64,000 bases of DNA from Costus lasius (lineage: Eukaryota; Streptophyta; Magnoliopsida; Zingiberales; Costaceae): NCBI GenBank assembly GCA_027563935.2, contig JANVAS020000222.1, forward strand, positions 4,898,001-4,962,000. The letters are read 5' to 3'. Under the pieces are notes generated by a model. The model did not search any database, was not told the DNA's origin, and saw only the letters and a list, made by a program, of their open reading frames with translations. This document shows positions 23,365-32,576 of this stretch, in pieces (the first letter of the stretch is position 1; every line of letters begins with the position of its first letter). The position numbers were made by a program, and so were the translations under genes.

Positions 23365-23582
23365 ATAGCTGGCTTTCCGCCAGGGCATGATACCAAGCAT
23401 ATGTTATATTATATCAAGAAAGATGCAAATACATATATGTAAGTCATGTATTCTATGACCTATGGCAAGACTTGAGTAGGGATAAGTGTCATATATGATT
23501 CTATATTTGTTGTAGTAAATTGTTCTACAAATATGTTGCAATTTCTACCTGTTGCAAAATGTATATAATTTACACATAGCAT

Positions 23583-23650
<68 letters not shown>
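22851..23650. repeat. Three ~255-bp tandem units, each ending in a TA microsatellite
   Basis: Units start TAG(C/T)TGGCTTT(T/C)C at about 22853, 23102 and 23366. Each runs through GGGCATGA, a segment with ATATTATATCAAGAAAGATGC, and GTTGCAAAATG, and then a pure TA tract (23060-23102, 23314-23362, 23586-23649). The second and third TA tracts are longer. The units are highly similar, so the array is fairly recent. Confidence 0.85.
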
Positions 23651-23653
<3 letters not shown>

Positions 23654-24560
23654 AGTTTAGATCAATATACTTGGCCTTTTTTTACTTGCCTTTGGAAAAC
23701 TCTTACGAAACTTCTATATACAAAATTGAGATAGTCAACTAATTCCTTCCATAGACTAATATGAGCAAACAAAAATAATTTAAATGCAAGTAACTTGCTT
23801 AAATGTCTCATAGGTGACAACTGCACTATTTGTCACTCTCCCTCTCATGACAATCTTATATATCAATGAAATAAACCAACTAATCACAAACCTTATACTG
23901 CATCCAATAAAACATTTCACATGATCAATTATTTGCACAACATATTACCAAATTTCATAATAACAAAAGCATGAGATCTCATTCACCAAATGGCTAGTAT
24001 AATATTGAAATAAATAAATAGCATAGGATAACCATTTGAAAGGGAGATAAAGACAGAGACTTGAGAGCTGACAAGATTTTGGTAGCCAATCAAAAATTGA
24101 AAGCCAAAGGCCTTGGTCCTTTCAAAGTATTGCAAAAAATTAAATAATAACGCATGTGCCTGTGATTTAATAAAAGACATAGGCATATATAATATTATAA
24201 ATATGGAAAAACTCATTGCTATGAGTTACATCAAGCAACATTTCAAAAGATGACTATGGGTCAAAAAATATTATATTAAAATAATATAATATGACTTTTA
24301 TTAAATTCATCTTAAATTAATAAGACTTATTATTTAATGGGATCCGGCTTTCAATAAATGCAAGCGCTCATTGTTAATTATCCCTAAAATTAGGAAACCT
24401 TTGATTAAGAGATCTATATTATGAAATGAAATACGAGATTAAACAATTTTATTCATGAATATTATGAAAATACATGACTTGTTATGAAAGCAAAGAATGT
24501 TTGTCAAATATTTTGTCTTGAGGCGGCTTCTTAGGTCTTTGAACTTGGGAATATCCGACC
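23651..24560. other. AT-rich sequence, no gene seen
   Basis: Open frames are short and low-complexity on both strands. Nothing recognisable was found. Confidence 0.3.
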
Positions 24561-24574
24561 TTGGCAATACGATA

Positions 24575-25368
24575 TCATATTGAGGAGATACGCCTCGATG
24601 ATAAACATCGACGTACGCACCTCCCAAACAATACTCCATCGTAATGTATTAAGGTATTGGATATGTAGATGTCGAAGATCATCGGGCCTTGCAGCTTGTT
24701 GGATGTTTGATTTGATGAAAATTATCCAGCCTCGCGGCTTGTTAGATAATTAAATTTGGAAATATTCGGTCTTGCGACTTGTTGGATATTTTGATTTGAA
24801 AATTTATCTGGCCTTGTGGCGTGTTGGATAATTTAATTCGGAAATATCCGGTCTTGCGACTTGTTGGATATTTAAATTTGAGAAAATTATTCGGCCTTGT
24901 GGCTTATTGGATAATTTGAATTTAAAAAAATATCCGGTCTTGCGACTTGTTGGATATGATGATTTGGAAAATTACCTAGTCTTGCGGCGTGTTGGATAAT
25001 TTGGATTTGAGGAAATTATCCGGTCTTGCGACTTGTTGGACAATTTGAGTTTGGGAATATCCGGTCTTGCGACTTATTGGATATTTTGAATTTAGAAAAT
25101 CATCCGGCCTTGACAGCGTGTTGGATGTTTGATTTGGAAAATTATCTAGTCTTGCGACTTGTTAGATAATTTGGATTTGGAAAATTATCCGATCTTGCGA
25201 CTTGTTGGATAATTTGATTTGGAAAATTATCCGGTCTTGCGCCTTGTTGGATAATTTGATTTTTGAGAAAATACTTCGGCCTTAACGAAAGCAACGTCAT
25301 ATTGAGGAGTTACGCCCTGACGATAACATAGACGTACGCACCTCCCAAATAATACCACATCACGATGC
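24575..25368. repeat. ~42-bp degenerate tandem array bracketed by a 72-bp direct repeat
   Basis: Between about 24676 and 25265 lie some 14 copies of a 38-50-bp unit built around CTTGCGACTTGTTGGATAA and TTTGGAAAATTATCCGGT, with much drift. Two unit types partly alternate (CCTTG(C/T)GGC versus CTTGCGAC). On each side is a copy of a ~72-bp sequence containing TCATATTGAGGAG and GACGTACGCACCTCCCAAA (24575-24646 and 25297-25368), both in direct orientation. Confidence 0.8.
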
Positions 25369-25699
25369 GCTAGGGCTTTCAGTATTATGTTTGATGGATA
25401 TTCAATTGAGAATGTTTTGAGAATTTTTTTTTTTTGGGTCAGCGTTTAGACGTGACTCGGGTCAAGTTCGAGTCATTATCCAGGTGGCTGAACCGATTAA
25501 ACATTATTTTGAGTCACATTCTTATTTAACTTTTGTTTTTTTTTATTTCATGTATTTGTGGAAGAGTAAAGTTACTCTTGATTTTGCTAGTCGACCCTTC
25601 GCCGTGCGTGATTTTGCTCGTCGACGAGGGGTTCATGGAGGATGGGCATTAGAATCGCCGGGCAGATCCATTGGAGGTGAGGGAGGCTGGCCTTCCTGG

Positions 25700-26125
25700 T
25701 GAGGAAATCGGCTAGTATCGGAGCCCCGAAGTTTGGCTATAGCTGAAAATGGCGATTGCCGACGCATCGGCGGATTCGTTTGTAGCTGGAAGCAGTGGCA
25801 ATCGTCTGCTCGTCGCGGCGCCTGCGCGGCGCCGTTCCAGGCGGCGACAGCTTGCAACAGCATCATCCAGGCGGTGAAGGTCGAAGCAAAGGATGTCCGG
25901 GCTGAAGAAACAAGGCGGCGCTAAAGCCAGCAGAGGCGATGACAACGTGAGGCGGCTACGCTCTGCTACTCGCAGGAAAAGCCCAAAATCCTTTCTTCTA
26001 GTTATAAATCAAAAATTTCTTCTTTTCTTAGATGATCTGAGCATCAATTTTATGAGCTATCTTCTTTGTGATTTCTTTTTGTCTAACTGCCGATTGATTG
26101 GTGGCAGATCCACCAGGCGGAAGAA
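25700..26125. repeat. Left copy of a diverged direct-repeat pair
   Basis: The stretch ending CCGATTGATTGGTGGCAGAT (about 26090-26109) is echoed at 28168-28188. The preceding text in both cases contains a T-rich run, AGATGAT(C/T)TG and a TATGA word. Upstream of this match both copies are GC-rich with little sequence identity. The pair could be old LTRs or a segmental duplication. Confidence 0.4.
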
Positions 26126-27510
26126 CGTGGAAGCAGTGATAAATTTCGGTAGAGGCAGTAGCAGGGGAACGATTAATGCTGGCAGAGCTTATAGCGGAGG
26201 CCACGATTCCGCCGTTAGACTCAAACTCCAGGAGAGACGGAAAGTAATCTCGGCGGCGTAGCTGGTGACGATTTCGGTGATGAAGCAGCCGAACACGGTG
26301 AGAAAGATGGTGTAGTGGCAGGGTAGGTGTTAGCATTGCCAAGGAACCGATTCAGTAGGGTTCGCAACAATTCTTCCATAGACGGCGATGAAAGAGATGG
26401 AAGCTGATTCTGATTTCTAGCTTCAACTGCTGAGTGCCGAGCAAAAGATGGAACTTTGCCCTATCCTCTGTCCCTAAAGCTGGGATGCGTGGGAAGAACT
26501 TGAAGAGGTGAAAGATTGAAGGTGAAATCACTAAAGGGGTGACGAAGACGCACCGCCTGATGGAGACACGCGAGCACTCCGGCGATCCAAGCGGCACCGG
26601 AAGCTGCCCAAACGGTACCTCTGCTCCTTATCAGTCCGAACAGCAGCCCCGCCCACTCAGAAGCTTCGACCTGGCGTGCCTGGTAACTCCAGCTTCTTCC
26701 CCAGCCCAAGCCTCTCCTCCAGCCCAAGCGCCAGCCCAAGCGCTCGCCAGCTCTCGCAAAACTTCCAGATCTCGGCTGGTTTTCCCCAATCCTCCCTTAA
26801 TCCTTGATTAGTTATCCTCTGTAACTAATCAAGATTCTTGTTTTGCTCTATAAATAAGAACCCTCAAACGATGTAAAAGGGAGACTGAATATGATTTCGA
26901 TAGTTTTGTTTTCTCCAGTTTCTGTTCTGTTACGCTGGTGAACTGTCCCAGCTCGCTTTACTTTCTGGTTTTCGTTTTCATGATTAGAATTAGGTTGCCC
27001 GACCCTGCAGCTCTTCCCCTCCGATCATCCTTCTCGCCAATAGAAGGACTGGTTCGAGCCCGCTGCTGCTAGTGCCATCACTAGACAGTAGCTTCATCCC
27101 CTGCTTCCCCTGGCTGATTTCTACGAAAGGAACTTTGCCATGGCAGTCTCGTCGCATCTACTTACTGTTAGTGTAAGGGCAATACGGAGGGAATGTCTCC
27201 GCCCCCACTAACTTATTCTTGGAATGTAATAACAATCGCTGCGAGGTCGCCGCTGAACTGCACGATAGAAGCGGACCCTGTTCTGGCGTGAAACAAGAAT
27301 CGGCTCCTTTTACCTGGTGAGTCAATCCATCTGAGTCTTTTATGAGATTCATTCTTGTAGATTGCTAGTTTTCCTGCACTTTATTATTGTTGCTCAAGTC
27401 AATCGTTTTTCTGGATTTCTTCGTTCATCTGAATGTTGCTGCAATGTTTTTGCACTTTGCCGATTTATCTGCTGTTTACCGCCTCTGCTTTTTCCCCCTC
27501 TGCTCCTATA
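26126..27510. other. No gene seen; promoter-like or LTR-like stretch
   Basis: Open frames of up to 92 codons at 26350-26811 are on both strands and unrecognised. A CTCTATAAATAAG at about 26846-26858 is followed by an R-like stretch, resembling an LTR promoter, but no LTR pair could be established. Confidence 0.25.
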
Positions 27511-27830
27511 CTGATTCTGCAATCTCACTTATCAGTTTAGCATATTTTGCTGCGTCGTCTGTTCCGTTGTTTACCTACGTCGCTTTTCTTTACGCATTCT
27601 GATTTTGCAATTTCGTTTACCACTTTAGCGTAATTTACTACCTCACTGTATCGTCTGCTCCGTTGCCCATCCAGGCTTCACTGATTCTGCAATCTAGCTT
27701 ACCATTTAGCGCTTTCAACATATTTCACTATATCGTCTGTTCCGTTGTTTTTACCTGCTTCGCTTTTCTTTACGCATTCTGATTCTGCAATCTCGTTTAC
27801 CATTTTAGCGTTTCGTCTGCTTTCCCGGCG
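27511..27830. repeat. Four-unit tandem repeat with dimeric pattern
   Basis: Units begin CTGATT(C/T)TGCAAT at 27511, 27599, 27681 and 27779. Units 1 and 3 share CACT or AGCTT after this word and end in GTCTGTTCCGTTGTTT; units 2 and 4 follow TTTACGCATT and continue TCGTTTACCA. The true period is therefore about 170-180 bp with two sub-units. Confidence 0.65.
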
Positions 27831-27899
27831 TCTGGCTTTTTTTTTACGCCTAGTGCTTCTGTCATTTGATTCACCAATTGATAGCTTTCGATTGCCTCC

Positions 27900-28210
27900 C
27901 TGTATCGACTGCTCCGGCATCGAGCATCGTACCTACACCAAGGGGCATGCAGCTCAGCGGCTGGTGACTGTATGAGGAAGATGCTGCAGGAGCATCGACG
28001 AACATCCGCACCGAGGGACAATCGGAACAATTGAGGCGCCGAGCGGCGACAATTTCAGCCAAACAGTGATGGCTCTGCTATTCAGCTAAAAAAATTCTTT
28101 CTTTCTCCTTTCAGATGATTTGTGCAGTGGTTCTATGAATGAATTTTTTTATTTCTTCTTTTGTTAACAGCCAATTGATTGGTGGCAGATTGTGGAAGAA
28201 CTTGAGAGTT
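27900..28210. repeat. Right copy of the diverged direct-repeat pair
   Basis: Ends GCCAATTGATTGGTGGCAGAT at 28168-28188, matching 26090-26109. The open frame after it (28192-28404, 70 codons) has no family resemblance. Confidence 0.4.
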
Positions 28211-28409
28211 GGATGAATTTTAATCTTGGAGAAAGTTTTGCTGCCAGTGAAGAGAAGCCTGTTGAATGGCAGTTCAGAAACAATAGCGGGTCAGATTTAT
28301 TTTACTCAGATTTCAGCCCAATAGCAAATCGGACTTGGATTAGGCTGATCTGTCGATTAGCGTATCCCTTTAGTTCATCTGCTTCCTTTTGTTACCTCCC
28401 TTAGCTGCT

Positions 28410-29066
28410 TACTTCTTGCCTCTCGCATCATTTTTTTTTACCAGTTTAGAGGGAGTTGAACATGATGCAATCATGAACAACAAAGTCCCCTCTTCTTGCC
28501 TCTTGCATCACTTCTTTTTTTTACCAGTTTAGAGGGAGTTGAACATGATGCAATCATGAACAACAAAGTTCCCTCTTCTTCCCTCTCGCATCACTTCTTT
28601 TTTTTACCAGTTTAGAGGGAGTTGAACATGATGCAATCATGAACAACAAAGTCCCCTCTTCTTGCCTCTTGCATCACTTCTTTTTTTTACCAGTTTAGAG
28701 GGAGTTGAACATGATGCAATCATGAACAACAAAGTTCCCTCTTCTTCCCTCTCGCATCACTTCTTTTTTTTACCAGTTTAGAGGGAGTTGAACATGATGC
28801 AATCATGAACAACAAAGTCCCCTCTTCTTGCCTCTTGCATCACTTCTTTTTTTTACCAGTTTAGAGGGAGTTGAACATGATGCAATCATGAACAACAAAG
28901 TTCCCTCTTCTTCCCTCTCGCATCACTTCTTTTTTTTACCAGTTTAGAGGGAGTTGAACATGATGCAATCATGAACAACAAAGTCCCCTCTTCTTCCCTC
29001 TCGCATCACTTCTTTTTTACCAGTTTAGAGGGAGTTGAACATGATTCAATCATGAACAACAAAGTC
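28410..29066. repeat. 83-bp tandem array, 8 copies, alternating two variants
   Basis: The CCAGTTTAGAGGG anchor has its G at 28444, 28527, 28610, 28693, 28776, 28859, 28942 and 29023: six exact 83-bp steps and a last step of 81 bp. Units 1, 3 and 5 read GTCCCC...TGCCTCTTGC; units 2, 4 and 6 read GTTCCC...TTCCCTCTCGC; unit 7 is a hybrid. The array is thus a higher-order repeat of 166 bp. Units are otherwise almost identical, indicating recent expansion. 83 is not a multiple of 3, so a coding role is unlikely. Confidence 0.95.
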
Positions 29067-29301
29067 CCCTCTTCTTCTTCTCTTTGCAGCCTGTCGGCGT
29101 GTGTTGTTTGTCGATTCCTTCTTCTCCTCTTTTTTACTTTGTTGCAGCCTCTCGGGTTCTATCTCCCCTCCTTTTTGTATCCTCGTATTTTTACTGCCTC
29201 TTTCACCTTTCTCCGTTTCTTATTTTTCTTATATTATTATTTTCATGCTGAGTGATTTCAGGAGAGGACAGATAAGCCGAAATAGCAAAAATAGGGGGTA
29301 A

Positions 29302-29404
29302 TCGTGGTGCTTCAAATGCGGAGTACATCTTAGGCCTACTATAAAGAAATTTGCTCGTAAGATAATCATGGTGCTTCGGATGCCGAGTGCATCTTAGGCC
29401 TATT
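29302..29404. repeat. Two-copy 62-bp repeat
   Basis: AATC(G/A)TGGTGCTTC at 29302 and 29364 begins two ~41-bp blocks that both end ATCTTAGGCCTA, spaced 62 bp. There are several substitutions between the copies. Confidence 0.6.
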
Positions 29405-32400
29405 TAAAAAAAATGCTTATCATATACTCCCCTTTTTAGTTTTGATTCCTTTTTCTCTTCTCTGTCGCAGCAGTCTCTCGGCAGCGTTATCTCGTCTCTT
29501 TTTTTAAGTCGCTTGGCTCCTTTTTATAAGCTTCGAGTCATGTTTCTTTTACGTTTGATTTTTGATCGATTGTTATATTTTTCCTTTCTAGCCATATTCC
29601 CTTAATTTGATTTCTTTTTTTTTTACTCCCAGCCAACACTCATCTTAGCTCTGAAGCTTCCTTTTATTTTTTTATGCTGCCTTTTTTTTGTTGCTGCCGT
29701 AAATACTTTACCTTATCCGCTGTAATTGTATTCAGTTTTCCTTGACTGGCTGCTTCTTTTGGCTTGAAAATTTCAGATCCTCAAAAATTATTTCCTTCTC
29801 CTCGCATTAAATTTCTTTCGCTTCTTTTGCTTGAGAATTTCTTGATCGCTGCCAACGCTTTTATACTTTCCTTATCAGTCACAATTGACTTTCCTTTTTT
29901 TGTTGTTGTTGTGCGCTTACGCTTTTATTGCTGCTGTAAATGCTGTTTTTTTTTTAATTCTATTCTTCGCTGGCCAGCTATTTGGCATTTTTTTATTGTT
30001 TCCTTTAACATCTGGCGTTAATGCGCTTTCAAGAGTCAACATCAATTTTGACTGGACTCTTCCGTATGCACGTTGGGTAAAAATAAATGGTCCAAGTTCA
30101 GCCATCCTCCTTTAATTATATGATGTGGTCTTTTCAGACCCAATTGCGTGCCCTTCTGATCATTATGGTAATAGCAGCCCCAGACTCTTAGTTCAGCCTT
30201 ATTCTGAGAGGATAGTTATTCTGAGAGGATAGTGTTATAGGCTAAAGCACAAATCTTCACATCCTAGGCTTTCCCTCTGAAATTCTTCATTAAATGGAGG
30301 AGATTAATTTCAGCGAGTTTACTGCTTATTTCAATCTATGCCTTCAATCTAGAGTTAAAACTGTGCACCAGAGATTCACTTATTGCAAGCCATGGTATTT
30401 GTGGTTACTGATTGATCCATATCACCCGGGACTACTCACTCTTATCTTTGACAAAGCCAAACAGAGGGTCGCTAGAGCCTTTATTGCCTGTAATTTGAGG
30501 CATCTCTGCTTATTGATATGTCGAGCTTAATATTGCACAGCATCTTGCCATTGTTAAGCATCATGGTATCAAGATACGATGATTGGCTTCAAATCTGTCA
30601 ATAGACTGCACAGAATGCTTCTGTATTGAACACTGACTCTTCTTTTTTTTTATTCTTTCCAGATGTGTTGGAGTTCATTATCACTTTCCTGTCTGTTTCA
30701 ATTTATAAAAATCTGAACTGTTGTTACCAAAGCTTGATGGGTTAGATCTTGATTGCCCCAAGCCTTTGCAAATGCCACTAACAAAATCGGTCGACATCAC
30801 TAATGTATATTAAAACCTGGAACATTTAATTGTTTTTTTTTTACATGACTTTTCTCTGATGTGTCTTTAATGTATTTGCAAGAGTCAAAATAAATCTTAG
30901 CTCGACTTCTCTGTATGCATTTTGCGTAAAAATTACATGGTTCAACAACGACCTAGAGCCTATCCTAGAAGTTGAAGTCATCCTTAAAAATTCTAAGAAA
31001 ATTCTTAAGATGGAATATAGAACGAAGCATTGTTACCTTATATGTTGAAATAACAATCCTCTCCTAATTTTTTGAAACATTTCAAGAAAATTCTTCAAGA
31101 GAATTTTTTTTCACCCCAATGAGCAAATGGTAATTAGACTAACCAATTCAAACTTGAAAGATCATGATAACTGTCAGTTTCCTAGTTGCTGTCTAAACCT
31201 TATCCACAAAAAATAGGTTAAAGTACCATGGCAAGTCTAGTTAAATTTTGAGAGTCAAAGACAACATGCACGAAAAAATGTAAGTGAAATTTCCTTATGC
31301 AAGTAGAGAATCACCATCAAGCATGTGCATCAATCAACCCAATGAATCATAGAAATCCTTATTCAGTTAACAAATAAAAGTAATGGGAACCTTCAATCAC
31401 CATCATTCAATCCATGGAAACTCAGAACCATGTAGTCAATGGCAAGTCTCCACCTTGATTGAGCCTGAGTCAAAGAAGGCTTCCCATTTACCCACACCAA
31501 TTCAGTTGAGAATGAAAGGGTAAAATCAAAAGTTAATTGACCTTGTCCCACCAGCCCACAAACCTTGTATCTTGTAGTTAAAACCTCCATGGAAGAATTA
31601 TGATGAATTAAATCAATTTGATGTAAGTGCATGGATTCTCACTCTCTTCGGCATCAAGATTGGCCTTTCCCCCTTCCCTACTTCAACCGAAAAATATCTC
31701 TCCTCAACCAAGAAAAAATATTACTGTCCCTGGCCTACTAAAAACACATGCAATTAGATAAGCACATACTACAGCACATATAATTAAAATTTATGAAACA
31801 ATATATATAATTAAATTGTCAAAAAAATTGCACCATCGACCAAACCGCACAGCAAAAGATAAAATTGCAACGACGGTTTATTAGGACAACATGAATCTAG
31901 TTCATGTACTGTTTCTATTTCTTAGTTGTACATTCAAATGAAAAGTTGATATACCATGTTCTGGTTCATCATTCGGAATGTGTGAAAATAGGTTAACTTT
32001 GTTACATGAAAACACTTAGTCAACATAAAATATAAAAAAGGGTGCTAGAGAGTATTCTTGGTAAATACTGAATTTCACTAACTAAAATTCTCTCGTCTGG
32101 AAATAATACAGAACATATACATGATTAATACATCAAAACTAGGTATGAAAAGCAACCAATGGGGATCAAAATACCATTGTACCTCTGCGGAACATACTTC
32201 CTCTTTACAAGGACTACTCAGAAGCATATTCTAAAAAAATTTAAAGAAAAAACTTCTACACTAAAAAAACATCTACATCTTGAGGTTGGTATGGATAAAA
32301 GACCAAATAATATTTGTATTATGAGCATTCTGTTGGTTAGAACATATTTCTTTATTGCGCTCCTTCAGGTGACCCATATGTTGCATGCTAGACCCAGAAA

Positions 32401-32423
32401 ACTAACATGAATCAAGAAATATA
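29405..32423. other. Intergenic sequence downstream of NAR1
   Basis: T-rich then AT-rich sequence. A segment at about 30005-30090 recurs in diverged form at 30885-30965 (shared AAGAGTCAA, then GTAAAAAT). No RNA gene was recognised. The part next to 32424 must include the NAR1 3' UTR. Confidence 0.35.
31393..31632 (-). CDS. Unidentified small open frame (79 codons)
   Basis: The - strand frame has a balanced amino-acid composition, including GLVGQGQLTFDF and VWVNGKPSLTQAQSRW, that looks more like real protein than most frames nearby. I do not recognise a family. It is isolated, has no obvious partner exons, and may be a pseudogene exon or chance. Confidence 0.2.
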   Translation of the reverse strand: MHLHQIDLIHHNSSMEVLTTRYKVCGLVGQGQLTFDFTLSFSTELVWVNGKPSLTQAQSRWRLAIDYMVLSFHGLNDGD

Positions 32424-32576
32424 TCACCAATTATGTAGCTGAGAAGCAGTACTCTTCACCAGAGGATGATACTCCGTTTGCAGGTAACTTTGTGCCTTCT
32501 CCGAACCAGGATGTCCAAGCCACTCATGATACAATCTTTTCACAATTGGATTATCAAATGGGTCTGCAACTTGTAC
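32424..32576 (-). CDS. NAR1: NAR1 exon 11 (residues 421-470 and stop)
   Basis: Acceptor CTGACAG|GTACAA. Encodes [16 protein letters not shown] and the tail TASQLHNW, then TGA at 32426-32424. The terminal Trp is conserved in the family. Confidence 0.94.
   Translation of the reverse strand, partial: VQVADPFDNPIVKRLYHEWLGHPGSEKAQSYLQTEYHPLVKSTASQLHNW

Noticed and set aside
23152..23400. 82-codon frame with a long Tyr-Ile run
   Set aside because: Translation of a TA microsatellite.
28410..29066. CRISPR-like array
   Set aside because: Direct tandem repeats without unique spacers in a plant genome; an ordinary satellite-type repeat.
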